NCBI GenBank assembly: GCA_048267965.1
Contig: JBLWWK010000013.1
Coordinates: forward strand, 14,769 to 78,768
Reading direction: 5' to 3'
DNA from: GCA-2705995 sp048267965
Lineage (GTDB): Bacteria > Bacteroidota > Bacteroidia > Flavobacteriales_G > Salibacteraceae
DNA: 64,000 nt
Of this stretch, positions 25,907 through 34,699 are shown one piece after another. Numbering within the stretch: the first letter of the stretch is position 1; the number at the start of each line of letters is the position of its first letter. Below the pieces are notes generated by a model. The model was given only the letters and a program-made list of their open reading frames with translations. It was not told the DNA's origin and did no database searches. The translations under genes and the position numbers were made by a program.

Positions 25907-27058
25907 TTAAAGCTCTTCGATGATGATTAAACCATCTGTATCACCGTTTGCCATATAGATGTGGTTTCCATTTTTAGCAACGTAGTTACAAGAACCATCA
26001 TAGTCGTACTGTCCTTCTAAATCAAAAGTGTTTTTGTCTAGAATTAACAATCCGTCTGCACCGTTAGCAACGTATACATAGTTATTATCAAACGTTAAAC
26101 TGTTTGCGTAACCAGCACCGTTGTGGTTGTAAGAATTAATTGTGTTACCGGTAGCTAAATCGATTTGACGAACACCATCATCACCAGCAGCAATAAATAC
26201 TGAGTTAGAAGATTCTTCAACGCGAATAGCATTTTTACCAAATAAAGTAACATCAACGTTAATATAATGTGTTGTGAACGTATAAGGATTATCTAAATCG
26301 TAAACGTCAATAGAAGCTACTGCACCTTCACCATCAAATAATACACCTACGCTACCATCCGCATCAAAGTGTTTTGCGTTGTTAACCGCAGAACGTGAAT
26401 GCAACCATCCATCTGGGTTAATTGCATCTGCTACGAATAAACCACCTGTTCTACCAGAAGTAATCCAGATTTCGTGCGGACTAGCATTGTCAACTCTTTC
26501 AATAGAGTTAGCAGAAGAAGACTCTAATTTCAATTCCCAATCTGCAACACCAGTTGGTTCGTTGAAAGAAGTTAAAGGCATTTTCCAAGCCATTGCTCCT
26601 CTTTTCTTAGCACCTGCTAACCAGATGTTAGAAGAACTTACCGATAAATCGTTAAAATCTGAGGTTGCATCTGTTACTGACTGGTCTACCCAAGGATTAT
26701 CGTGATCGCTAACGTTGAAGGTTAACAATTCTGCACCATACTGATCACCACGAACATGATAAGTAACATATACTTTGTTGGCTTTAAACCCAACAGAAGT
26801 AGCACTTAGCTGATTTCCGTTAATCGTGTTTGGAGCTACGCTTGCAATCTTAACATAGTTAGGAGCGCTTCGCTTGTTTGATAATTGAATAGGCTCGTTG
26901 TAAACAGTAACGCGTTTGTTCAATTCTTCAGAATTGTTGTTTACGCGCATTGTAGAGGTGCTTCCGTTATCTGAATTCGAGTCGTCTTTTTGACAAGACG
27001 CTAGAATTGCAACTGAAGCCACTGCAGCAAGGATAAGTTTGCTTTGTTTCATGTTCAT
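25907..27058 (-). CDS. Beta-propeller lipoprotein (LVIVD-like repeats)
   Basis: From ATG 27058 (MNMKQSKLI) the protein has 383 residues. The lipobox AILASC gives lipidation near residue 20, followed by a low-complexity linker (DDSNSDNGSTST). The body consists of repeating blades such as NKVYVTYHVRG, ELLTFNVSDHDNPW, VASIDVYDLDNPY, GVRQIDLATGN, NNYVYVANGADGLLILDK and HIYMANGDTDGLIIIEEL, which fit LVIVD-type seven-blade propellers that probably bind proteins or ligands at the cell surface. The function is unknown. ATG 27052 is an equally possible start; a reading to 27109 needs a GTG start and spoils the signal. Confidence 0.75.
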   Translation of the reverse strand: MNMKQSKLILAAVASVAILASCQKDDSNSDNGSTSTMRVNNNSEELNKRVTVYNEPIQLSNKRSAPNYVKIASVAPNTINGNQLSATSVGFKANKVYVTYHVRGDQYGAELLTFNVSDHDNPWVDQSVTDATSDFNDLSVSSSNIWLAGAKKRGAMAWKMPLTSFNEPTGVADWELKLESSSANSIERVDNASPHEIWITSGRTGGLFVADAINPDGWLHSRSAVNNAKHFDADGSVGVLFDGEGAVASIDVYDLDNPYTFTTHYINVDVTLFGKNAIRVEESSNSVFIAAGDDGVRQIDLATGNTINSYNHNGAGYANSLTFDNNYVYVANGADGLLILDKNTFDLEGQYDYDGSCNYVAKNGNHIYMANGDTDGLIIIEEL

Positions 27059-27341
27059 TCTTTTATGGTTAATTCGAATTTTGTCATTCTCAAGTTTCAA
27101 ACCAAACACCTAACCATCAACTAATCAGAACATTAAACGAATTTTATCCGCTCGTTTATATCCTGTTTTGGGAAATCACATTCCCGCATTGATTTTTAGT
27201 AAATGTTTAACACTTAAGTTTTACAATTAGAACTATCATCAAGCATCACACCAAACCAATAAACACTTGATAACATGAATATTAACTAAATAAAAGATGA
27301 AAAATAATTCCTAATTAGAGAACAACCGTTCAAGCATGAAA

Positions 27342-29690
27342 CTATCTTTTTGAAAACTTTCTACGAATCAAAAGAGAAAATAAAAAGTTCTTACCCTGCT
27401 CGGGTATATTCACCCATCGGTAACGATTAGTATGAACCCAATAATGAACATCCGTTAGGTTTTGTACAGAAAACTGAAAGCGAAAATTCCAGGAATTGAA
27501 ATCGCCTTGCACAAAAGTACTGGCTCCTACCAATTGATAACCTGCAGTTGCGGGCTCGTTACGCTCTACCCTATTCTGATCAAACGTATAGCGATAATTG
27601 ACATCACCCCCTATTTTCCAATTGTTTTTTACGCTTTTTTCGAAAGAAATGGCGCTATAACTGCTAGCTGGTGGCGTAAACGGCAAACCTAAATCATTCT
27701 TTAGATTCACATTGTACACTCCGTCTATATTGGTTTTAAGGGTAAAATATTCGCCTAATTTTCTAGAAATAGCCAGCTCTCCGCCAGTAAATATCGCCTG
27801 TGTAGAAGTAAATTCAAATAATTGACCTGCTTCGGGAAGCGTGCTAAATCGACTCGTTGGATTTAAGTACAAGTAGTTATCGAAGAAATGATAAAAAGCT
27901 CCTACGGAAACTTGCCATTTATTGGTTTTTAGCAAATAATTAGCATCTGCTTGATACGCTTCTTCTAATTGTAGATTGGCATCTCCTTTTTCATGTCTAA
28001 AGGTTCCGTGATGGATTCCATTAGAAGCCAATTCTGCAATACTGGGCATTCTGTTAGACTTCGCCAACTGCAAAGAAAATTGCTGATTATTCACTTCGTA
28101 ATCGGCACGAATAGAAGCTGCCCAAGCCCAAAACTCACGAGTAAACGCTTCACTTCTTGTTTGTAAATCGGCTTGATCGTTTGCGCCAATTTGCATCACT
28201 ACCTCACCTTTCTCAGCATTTATTCTTGAAAAATCAAATCGAGTTCCTGCCGAGATGCTGAACGGAATAGAAATTTGCTGTTCCCAAATAGCAAAACCTC
28301 CCCAACTATCTTTCTGATAAGCAGGAACCAAAAACTCAAAACCTCCAATTTCATTTGATTGTATTTGCCCTGAAACGCCCCACTCTAACTGGCTTAAACC
28401 GCTTATTTCTCTTTCTTGATTCCACTGTGCATCGAAGGTTTGCAGTTGCAATTTCAAGGCGCGATTAGTAGCTGGCGGACGAGCATTTCCGTGTGCATGA
28501 GGAGCTGAATATTCGTTCCGCAAATTGTTCTGAAACCCAAGCACCCACTCATTTTTCACATTGGGAGCAAAATTATAAACCGTTCTCGCCACCACTTTGG
28601 TGTGCTCAACACGTTGACTTGGCAAATCGATGTTGCGGTTATCTCCATCAGGCTGTAAATTGTAACTTCTCGGTATACCAATAGCACCAGGAAAAATCCC
28701 CGCTCGCAGCAAATAATTGCTCACCTTAATTCGCGTAATTCCTTTTTTGTAAATCCAGCCGTTTTCAAGGTTTACATTACGTTCACCACCCGCAGTATTT
28801 TTCAGTGTTTCATCAAAAATGGGCAACACATAGGTATTGTACCTAAACTTATCGGTAGGAACGCGATAATCACCAAAATCGATGCTACTGAAACGGGCAT
28901 TAAGAAACCACTTTTCTTTACGCATTTTCAGGCTGGGAGAAAGCCCAATATGCTGATTATTGGTTTTATATTCCGTTTTTAACGCCACTTGAGTTGAATT
29001 GCTATCTGCAATAGAAGAAGGTAAAATTCTCACTAAACCACCTATGGCATCTCCTCCGTATTTTAAAACGGCCGGACCTTTAATTACTTCTAAATTCTCT
29101 ACATCGTTTTGGTCGATTTCTAAGCCATGATCAGCCCCCCATTGTTGCCCTTCTTGCTGAACACCATCTTGCTGCACGCTTAATCGGTTAAAACTCATTC
29201 CGCGAATAATGGGTTTGGCTATTCCTACCCCTACATTAATAGCGTTAATTCCCGGTAAAAACTCAATGGAGTTCACCAGTGTACCTTTAGAGTGGGTTGT
29301 AATATCTTGAGCCGAAACTTCTTGCTGGTTCCATTCGAAGTTTAAATTTTGTGCGTTATCTACAAACTCAAACGTTTCTAATTGATGGGGTTGAGGCATC
29401 ATCTGAATAGAAAGAACCGTATCTTGAGAAGAGTCAAATTTCACTGAAGTACCGATGTAACTCAAATGCGTAATCACTAATTCAAGTTTGGCCTTTTTTT
29501 TCGGTAATTCTAGTCGAAACTCTCCTTTTTGATCAGAAATAGCTGTTTTACCTTCAGATTGAATCCAAATAAACGCATTGGCAATAGGTTTTCCATTAGA
29601 ATTGGTTACGGTTCCTACTACCTGAATGGTTTGCGCCCAGCTGCTAAAAAACCCAAAAAAGATGGAAATAAATAGAATTAATCTTAGCAT
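27342..29690 (-). CDS. TonB-dependent receptor, probably for zinc (ZnuD-like)
   Basis: From ATG 29690 the protein has 782 residues with a signal peptide (MLRLILFISIFFGFFSSWA). A carboxypeptidase-regulatory-like domain (VVGTVTNSNGKPIANAFIWI) comes first, then the plug (INVGVGIAKPIIRGMSFNRL, VIKGPAVLKYGGDAIGGLV) and a 22-strand barrel ending in an aromatic terminal strand. His-rich extracellular pieces (SAPHAHGNARPP, GIHHGTFRHEKGD) resemble ZnuD-type zinc receptors. It begins five bases after the stop of the Fur/Zur-like regulator gene, so it is probably in its operon and controlled by the two inverted repeats upstream. Zinc as substrate is inferred from context and from the His-rich loops. Confidence 0.85.
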   Translation of the reverse strand: MLRLILFISIFFGFFSSWAQTIQVVGTVTNSNGKPIANAFIWIQSEGKTAISDQKGEFRLELPKKKAKLELVITHLSYIGTSVKFDSSQDTVLSIQMMPQPHQLETFEFVDNAQNLNFEWNQQEVSAQDITTHSKGTLVNSIEFLPGINAINVGVGIAKPIIRGMSFNRLSVQQDGVQQEGQQWGADHGLEIDQNDVENLEVIKGPAVLKYGGDAIGGLVRILPSSIADSNSTQVALKTEYKTNNQHIGLSPSLKMRKEKWFLNARFSSIDFGDYRVPTDKFRYNTYVLPIFDETLKNTAGGERNVNLENGWIYKKGITRIKVSNYLLRAGIFPGAIGIPRSYNLQPDGDNRNIDLPSQRVEHTKVVARTVYNFAPNVKNEWVLGFQNNLRNEYSAPHAHGNARPPATNRALKLQLQTFDAQWNQEREISGLSQLEWGVSGQIQSNEIGGFEFLVPAYQKDSWGGFAIWEQQISIPFSISAGTRFDFSRINAEKGEVVMQIGANDQADLQTRSEAFTREFWAWAASIRADYEVNNQQFSLQLAKSNRMPSIAELASNGIHHGTFRHEKGDANLQLEEAYQADANYLLKTNKWQVSVGAFYHFFDNYLYLNPTSRFSTLPEAGQLFEFTSTQAIFTGGELAISRKLGEYFTLKTNIDGVYNVNLKNDLGLPFTPPASSYSAISFEKSVKNNWKIGGDVNYRYTFDQNRVERNEPATAGYQLVGASTFVQGDFNSWNFRFQFSVQNLTDVHYWVHTNRYRWVNIPEQGKNFLFSLLIRRKFSKR

Positions 29691-29695
29691 ATATT

Positions 29696-30109
29696 TTATG
29701 CGCAAGAAGCACAAACTCCTTTAGCCAACATGTACCAATCGTTCACCTGAAAACCATTAGGAACGGTAGGAGCCGGTATTTCAACGTGATCTAAACAATA
29801 GGTGTTTTCGCATTTTTCACAGTACAAATGCAAGTGATGATCTGCATGTTCGTGGGTATCGCATTTTCCACTACACAACGAATATTTTACCACACCTGAT
29901 TCGTCTAAAACACGGTGTAAGATACCATTGTCTTCAAACGACTTTAAGGTTCTGTAAAGGGTTACGCGGTCTAAACTTTTGGCAATACGATCTTCTACTT
30001 CGCTGTGAGACAAAGCATAGTTCGAATTTAGGTACACTTCTAAGACCTTTGAGCGTGCCTGAGTAACTTTTAGTTTGTGCGTTTTCAATAAACCTTCTGT
30101 TGATGCCAT
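29696..30109 (-). CDS. zur: Fur-family metalloregulator, probably Zur
   Basis: A 137-residue Fur-like repressor. The winged helix (LKVTQARSKVLEVYLNSN, SLDRVTLYRTLKSFEDNGILHRV) is followed by the dimerisation domain with metal ligands (CSGKCDTHEHADHHLHLYCEKCENTYCLDH) and a C-terminal CASCA pair. The HEHADHHLH cluster and two CxxC structural zinc motifs are normal for Fur/Zur proteins. Zinc rather than iron sensing is inferred from neighbours: a ZnuD-like receptor downstream and a His-rich lipoprotein gene divergently placed. Two TGCAAC-n3-GTTGCA-like repeats lie in its promoter region. Confidence 0.85.
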   Translation of the reverse strand: MASTEGLLKTHKLKVTQARSKVLEVYLNSNYALSHSEVEDRIAKSLDRVTLYRTLKSFEDNGILHRVLDESGVVKYSLCSGKCDTHEHADHHLHLYCEKCENTYCLDHVEIPAPTVPNGFQVNDWYMLAKGVCASCA

Positions 30110-30130
30110 GTTGCAAATTTAAAATTTTAA

Positions 30131-30183
30131 TGAAACATTGTTGCATTACAATTTTTTAGAAATGCATTTGCAACTCAGTTGCA
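30131..30183. promoter_or_regulatory. Two Zur-type operator repeats in a divergent promoter
   Basis: TGCAACTCAGTTGCA at 30169-30183 is a perfect inverted repeat with a three-base centre. TGAAACATTGTTGCA at 30131-30145 is the same element with one mismatch, centred 38 bases away. They sit between the Fur/Zur-like gene (start 30109) and the DUF4625 gene (start 30198), where a single regulator could repress both directions. Confidence 0.65.
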
Positions 30184-30197
30184 TTAAAATCTAAACA

Positions 30198-30983
30198 ATG
30201 AAGAAAGTATTTTTAGGTCTTCTTTCACTATCGCTTCTATTGGTAGCATGTGAAAAAGACGATGACGACAACAACTCAAACGGTGATACTACAAAACCCG
30301 TTATTAGCTTAAACACACCCGTAGAAGACGATGAAGTAACCGCGGGAAGCACTTTACACGTTGATGGTAACATCACTGACAACAGTGCCCTAAGCGAAAT
30401 GCGCATCGACATCCATTTTGCAGGAGATGGCCATAGCCACGGTAAAACCAGAAGCCTTGAATGGGATTGGGATTCTACGATCAATATCAGCGGAAGAGAA
30501 TGGGATTTCCATTACGATGTTCCGGTTCCTGCTGAAGCAGACAGTGGAGTTTATCACGTACTTGTTTATGCCTTAGATGCTGCAGGAAATCAAGGTGATT
30601 TCGTTTCTAGAGAAATTATTGTAGTGCCTAATTCTGCTGCAGGAAATGATGCAGAAGCCCCTGTAATTACCGTTACAGCGCCTTCACATACAGGCGAAGC
30701 AGAAGTTCACGGTGGCGATCTAATTACCGTTCAAGGTAACGTTACCGATAACGATCACTTAGAAGAATTACACATCCATTTGGTGCGTTTAGATAACAAC
30801 CAAATTGTAGACGAAGTTCATGTTGAGCATGGAAACTTCGATGCTGCTAATGCTCATGCTTTCGATGTTCAATTAACGGTTCCTACCGGATTGCCCATGC
30901 ATTCTGAATTAGAATTAATTATTGAAGCTACAGACGAAGCTGGAAACACTTCTCATAAGCATTTCGATTACCATACCCATTAA
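30198..30983 (+). CDS. His-rich DUF4625 lipoprotein, likely zinc-binding
   Basis: A 261-residue lipoprotein; the lipobox LLLVAC gives Cys18 and an acidic linker (EKDDDDNNSNGD) follows. Two Ig-like repeats carry the same pattern: TKPVISLNTPVEDDEVTAG with HVDGNITDNSALSEMRIDIH, and EAPVITVTAPS with GNVTDNDHLEELHIHL. Histidines cluster in each (HFAGDGHSHGK, HTGEAEVHGGD, HVEHGNFDAANAHAF) and at the C-terminus (HKHFDYHTH), which strongly suggests metal binding. This matches DUF4625. It is divergent from the Zur-like gene, with the operator repeats between them, so zinc-repressed expression is likely. The role (scavenging zinc or passing it to the receptor) is inferred. Confidence 0.8.
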   Translation: MKKVFLGLLSLSLLLVACEKDDDDNNSNGDTTKPVISLNTPVEDDEVTAGSTLHVDGNITDNSALSEMRIDIHFAGDGHSHGKTRSLEWDWDSTINISGREWDFHYDVPVPAEADSGVYHVLVYALDAAGNQGDFVSREIIVVPNSAAGNDAEAPVITVTAPSHTGEAEVHGGDLITVQGNVTDNDHLEELHIHLVRLDNNQIVDEVHVEHGNFDAANAHAFDVQLTVPTGLPMHSELELIIEATDEAGNTSHKHFDYHTH

Positions 30984-31003
30984 TAAAACGAAAAAGTGTG
31001 TTC

Positions 31004-31573
31004 ATGAAAAACGACTATTATCTAACCCAAGAATCGGTTAATGAATATATTGATTTAGCTAAAGGAGTGGATAGTAGCTCGCTTATCGAAATATTGAAAA
31101 CCTATTTACCAGAGCAATCGTCTGTTTTAGAACTTGGCTCTGGTCCAGGCACTGATTTTCGAATCTTGAAGGAACACTATTCTGTTACAGGTTCTGATTT
31201 TTCTCCAGCCTTTTTAAACCGCTTAAAAAAAGAAAATCCTTCGGATACTTTTCTTCAGCTGGATGCGACCACCATAGAGACCGATTTACAATTCGATGCA
31301 ATTTACTCGAACAAAGTATTGCAACATTTAACGGATTTTGAATTAGAAAAATCGATAAAGCATCAAAAAAGCGTTTTACGACCCAAAGGTTGGGTTGGTC
31401 ATTCTTTTTGGAAGGGGGAAGGAAGTGAACAGTTTAAAGGAATGATGGTAAATTACCAGAACCAAGAAAGCTTAACTGCTTTTTTTGAACCTATGTTCGA
31501 AATTTTACACCTAGAAGAGTATACCGAGTTTGAAAACAACGATTCTCTTCTTCTCATCGCAAGGTTAAAATAA
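31004..31573 (+). CDS. Class I SAM-dependent methyltransferase
   Basis: From ATG 31004 the protein has 189 residues; a reading from 30998 uses GTG. The SAM-binding motif I VLELGSGPGTDFRIL, motif II-like GSDFSPAFLNRL, and the post-motif region (FDAIYSNKVLQHLTDFELEKSI) are clear and resemble small-molecule methyltransferases of the UbiE type. The substrate is unknown. It follows the zinc lipoprotein by about 20 bases on the same strand and may be read with it, although nothing else ties it to zinc. A terminator follows at 31623. Confidence 0.85.
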   Translation: MKNDYYLTQESVNEYIDLAKGVDSSSLIEILKTYLPEQSSVLELGSGPGTDFRILKEHYSVTGSDFSPAFLNRLKKENPSDTFLQLDATTIETDLQFDAIYSNKVLQHLTDFELEKSIKHQKSVLRPKGWVGHSFWKGEGSEQFKGMMVNYQNQESLTAFFEPMFEILHLEEYTEFENNDSLLLIARLK

Positions 31574-31622
31574 GAGAGTAACACGTTAGCACACTACTTA
31601 TTTTCTATTGCTAGTTAGGTTG

Positions 31623-31657
31623 AAACGAGTCAGATAATTCTGACTCGTTTTTTTGTT
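31623..31657. terminator. Bidirectional terminator
   Basis: AAACGAGTCAGA at 31623-31634 pairs perfectly with TCTGACTCGTTT at 31639-31650 around a TAAT loop, followed by a T-run. It separates the convergent methyltransferase and flavin reductase genes. Confidence 0.88.
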
Positions 31658-32182
31658 TTAATAGGCTAATAAATCGTCAATTTGCTTGTTTAACACTTCA
31701 AGCGTAGGCTCATCTATCAATTTATCTGAGCCATTTAAAATCTGGTTAATCGAAGAAATAGGCACTTTAAAAGGAACCACAGACATACCCAAATAATGGC
31801 AAACGTTGGTTAGTTGATCCATACCGCGCAAATTACCAGCACGGCCAGATGCTACACCTACCATAGCCACCTTTTTACCTTTTAGCACTTTTGGAAACAT
31901 AGCATCAATAAATGCTTTTAGCACACCCGGAAAAGTGCCATTATATTCTGGCGAGATAATCACTAATCGCTCTGCTTTTTCAATTTTCTCTCGAACAATT
32001 TCTGAGAAGGCTTCGTTCTTTTCGCCTATTACATCGTTATTGAACACAAAATCTTTCGGTAAATCTTCGAGAGAAAGTATTTGACAGTCGATCGAACGAC
32101 TTTTCAACAACTTAAAATAAGCCTCTACCACTTTGCTTGTGATATTCTGAGGGCGATTGGTACCACACACTAATGTTATCAT
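31658..32182 (-). CDS. NAD(P)H-dependent FMN reductase-family oxidoreductase
   Basis: A 174-residue flavodoxin-like protein. The phosphate-binding start ITLVCGTNRPQNITSKV, the central VIISPEYNGTFPGVLKAFIDAMFP and GVASGRAGNLRGMDQLTNVCHYLG are typical of the FMN_red family (azoreductase or chromate-reductase-like). It would use NAD(P)H to reduce quinones, flavins or related electron acceptors in the cytoplasm. Its true substrate cannot be told. It stands alone, divergent from parA. Confidence 0.85.
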   Translation of the reverse strand: MITLVCGTNRPQNITSKVVEAYFKLLKSRSIDCQILSLEDLPKDFVFNNDVIGEKNEAFSEIVREKIEKAERLVIISPEYNGTFPGVLKAFIDAMFPKVLKGKKVAMVGVASGRAGNLRGMDQLTNVCHYLGMSVVPFKVPISSINQILNGSDKLIDEPTLEVLNKQIDDLLAY

Positions 32183-32307
32183 GAAAATCTCAACATATAT
32201 TTGTTAGTAAATGCAATTTCTTTGCAATCTCCCGTTGAAAAGACTTAACGTACTTTTATTTACGGAAATATTAAGCAAAGAAAAACAATCAACTTCTTAA
32301 CAACCAC

Positions 32308-32339
32308 TTTGAGACCTTGTTTTCTTTGCGGTATTTTTG
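32308..32339 (+). promoter_or_regulatory. Promoter of the parA operon
   Basis: TTTG at 32308-32311, 20 bases, then TATTTTTG at 32332-32339 fit the Bacteroidota promoter pattern, about 30 bases before the parA start. Confidence 0.6.
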
Positions 32340-32370
32340 CACACACTCTCTGGTAAAAAAGAAATAAGAA

Positions 32371-33183
32371 ATGGGAAAAATAATTGCTGTTGCCAACCAA
32401 AAAGGAGGCGTAGGAAAAACCACAAGTGCCATTAACTTGGCGGCTAGTTTTGGAGCTCTAGACTATAAAACACTTATTGTTGATGCAGATCCACAAGCCA
32501 ACGCAACTTCTGGTGTAGGGTTAGAACCAAAAAATATTAAAACGAGCATTTACGAATGCATTATTAACGAAGCAGAACCGCAAGACATTATTCTCTCTAC
32601 CGATAATCCGAACCTAGAGATATTGCCTGCTCATATCGATTTGGTAGGAGCCGAAATCGAGATGATTAACCTTCCCAACCGGGAAAAGATGATGCGTGCT
32701 GCGCTCAATAAAATTAAAGATCAGTACGATTTTATCATCATTGACTGCTCACCTTCTTTGGGTTTAATTACCGTTAACTCTCTGTGCGCAGCAGATTCTG
32801 TTATTGTGCCCGTGCAATGTGAATACTTTGCATTAGAAGGGTTAGGAAAATTATTAAACACCATTAAAATTGTTCAAAGCAGACTCAACAAAGACCTTGA
32901 AATTGAAGGCATGCTTCTAACCATGTACGATCAGCGCTTACGCTTAGCTAATCAGGTAGTTGACGAGGTTAAAATGCACTTTCAACAATTGGTATTCGAC
33001 ACCATTATTCACAGAAACACCAAACTGGGTGAAGCTCCTTCTCACGGTGAAACCATTATTATGCACGATGTTTCTTCGAAAGGTGCAGTGAACTATCTTA
33101 ATTTAGCCCGCGAGATCTTGCAGAAAAACAATATGACCAAGTTTACTGATCAAGAAAAAATTATTGAAGTAGATGGCGAATAA
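32371..33183 (+). CDS. parA: ParA chromosome-partitioning ATPase
   Basis: A 270-residue Soj/ParA-type P-loop ATPase. The deviant Walker A KGGVGKTTSAINLAASF is at about residues 10-26, DADPQANAT follows, and the Walker B-like IIIDCSPSLGLITVNSLCA lies near residue 125. It moves chromosomal origins by cycling between DNA-bound and free forms with ParB. The length is normal. It overlaps parB by 11 bases, which implies coupled translation. No origin or consensus parS site was found in the window. Confidence 0.95.
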   Translation: MGKIIAVANQKGGVGKTTSAINLAASFGALDYKTLIVDADPQANATSGVGLEPKNIKTSIYECIINEAEPQDIILSTDNPNLEILPAHIDLVGAEIEMINLPNREKMMRAALNKIKDQYDFIIIDCSPSLGLITVNSLCAADSVIVPVQCEYFALEGLGKLLNTIKIVQSRLNKDLEIEGMLLTMYDQRLRLANQVVDEVKMHFQQLVFDTIIHRNTKLGEAPSHGETIIMHDVSSKGAVNYLNLAREILQKNNMTKFTDQEKIIEVDGE

Positions 33184-34072
33184 GAAAAAAGCATTGGGAA
33201 AAGGATTAAGCGCATTGCTCTCTAGCAATGATGTAGATTTAAACGAAGCTGTTAGCAACGACCCAGCCGTGTTGGGCACCATTGCGAACATTTCAATTAG
33301 TTCTATTGAAACCAATCCTTTTCAACCAAGAACCCATTTCGAAGAAGAAGCTCTTAACGAACTAGCTGATTCTATTGGCATCCATGGCGTAATTCAGCCA
33401 ATCACCGTTCGCAAACAAGACGGTGATTCTTTTCAACTTATTTCGGGCGAAAGAAGATTTAGAGCTTCTCAAATTGCTGGCTTAACTGAGGTTCCTGCAT
33501 ATATCCGTATCGCAGATGACGAAACCATGCTAGAAATGGCACTGGTAGAAAACATTCAACGTGAAGACTTAGACGCTATCGAAGTAGCCATCAGTTACCA
33601 ACGTTTAATAGACGAAATTAACCTTACGCAAGAAGAGTTGGCCGAAAAAGTAGCCAAGAAAAGAGCTACTGTTACCAATTACCTTCGCTTGCTGAAACTA
33701 CCCGCTTTGATACAGCGTGGCATTCGAGACAAAGACATCACCATGGGGCATGCTCGTGCCTTAATTAACGTACCCGATGCCGAAAAACAACAACTCATCT
33801 TCGAAACGGTAATCGAAGAAGGCTTGTCTGTGCGCCAAACCGAAGAATTGGCAAGAGCTGCCAAAAATCCTAATGGTGAAACCGACAAAAAAGCCAAAGA
33901 AGTTCAAAAAGGCGAACTTTCATTCGAGCAGAAAAAACACCAAGACGAGTTATATCAAATCTTGAAAGCTCCGCTAGACATTAAAAAAGACGCCAAAGGA
34001 AAAGGAAAAATTACCATCTCATTTTTAAATGACGATGAATTAACGCGCATATTAAACATCCTCAACCCTTAA
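33173..34072 (+). CDS. parB: ParB chromosome-partitioning protein
   Basis: A 299-residue CTP-dependent parS-binding clamp. The start KKALGKGLSALLSS is typical, followed by NPFQPRTHFEEEALNELADSI, the CTPase motif GERRFRASQIAGLTEVPAYI, the helix-turn-helix (TQEELAEKVAKKRATVTNYLRLLKL) and a C-terminal dimerisation domain. It overlaps parA and is directly followed by the DUF5683 gene, as in many Bacteroidota chromosomes. Confidence 0.95.
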   Translation: MANKKKALGKGLSALLSSNDVDLNEAVSNDPAVLGTIANISISSIETNPFQPRTHFEEEALNELADSIGIHGVIQPITVRKQDGDSFQLISGERRFRASQIAGLTEVPAYIRIADDETMLEMALVENIQREDLDAIEVAISYQRLIDEINLTQEELAEKVAKKRATVTNYLRLLKLPALIQRGIRDKDITMGHARALINVPDAEKQQLIFETVIEEGLSVRQTEELARAAKNPNGETDKKAKEVQKGELSFEQKKHQDELYQILKAPLDIKKDAKGKGKITISFLNDDELTRILNILNP

Positions 34073-34074
34073 TT

Positions 34075-34695
34075 TTGAGCTTTTTCAACAGCATATTTTC
34101 CTTTAAACCGGTAGGAACCGTACTTGGCTTTCTATTGTGCTCTACCCTAGCCTACACGCAAATTGATTCTTTGCGTGTAGATACACTAGAACAATCGGTA
34201 GTGGTAAACCAGACAGCCGATACGCTTAAGCAACACTCTCCAAAGAAAGCAGCTATTTTGTCTGCTATTCTTCCTGGAGCAGGCCAAGTTTACAATAAAA
34301 AATACTGGAAACTACCTATTATTTACGGAGCCTTTGCTACTTGTACTTACTTTGCCATCGACAACCGCAAAGAGTACATTCGTTACAGAGATGCCTACCG
34401 AGCAGAAACCGATAACGATTCTACCACGGTGAGCGAATTCAACGGTTTTACCATTACAACACAAGGAATAAAAGACCGAAGAGACCAGTACAAGCAATGG
34501 ATGGAACTTTCGTACATCTTAGGAGGTCTTACCTACGTTTTGCAAATTGTAGATGCTAGCGTAGATGCTCATCTTTTTGATTTTGACGTAAGCGATAACC
34601 TCTCAATGCGTTGGCAGCCAGAGTTTAGAAGAAACGCTCACTTGAACACTGCCACTGCAGGCGTTCGCCTTCAATTCAATTTAAAATACCGATAA
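34075..34695 (+). CDS. DUF5683 membrane protein
   Basis: A 206-residue protein starting at TTG 34075, two bases after the parB stop. TTG is accepted because the following residues form a signal peptide (FSFKPVGTVLGFLLCSTLAYTQ) and no suitable ATG lies downstream. The core (SPKKAAILSAILPGAGQVYNKKYWKLPIIYG, AIDNRKEYIRYRDAY, QWMELSYILGGLTYVLQIVDASVDAHLF) is the DUF5683 signature, with two hydrophobic segments that probably sit in a membrane. The function is unknown. Its constant place between parB and dapB in Bacteroidota points to envelope-related work. An exact GGTAGGAACC copy falls inside the signal peptide. Confidence 0.85.
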   Translation: MSFFNSIFSFKPVGTVLGFLLCSTLAYTQIDSLRVDTLEQSVVVNQTADTLKQHSPKKAAILSAILPGAGQVYNKKYWKLPIIYGAFATCTYFAIDNRKEYIRYRDAYRAETDNDSTTVSEFNGFTITTQGIKDRRDQYKQWMELSYILGGLTYVLQIVDASVDAHLFDFDVSDNLSMRWQPEFRRNAHLNTATAGVRLQFNLKYR

Positions 34696-34699
34696 ACCT

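Noticed and set aside
32371..34072. parS site or replication origin near parAB
   Set aside because: No TGTTTCACGTGAAACA-like sequence or clustered DnaA boxes were found by eye, and no dnaA gene is present; parAB is not always at the origin in this phylum.
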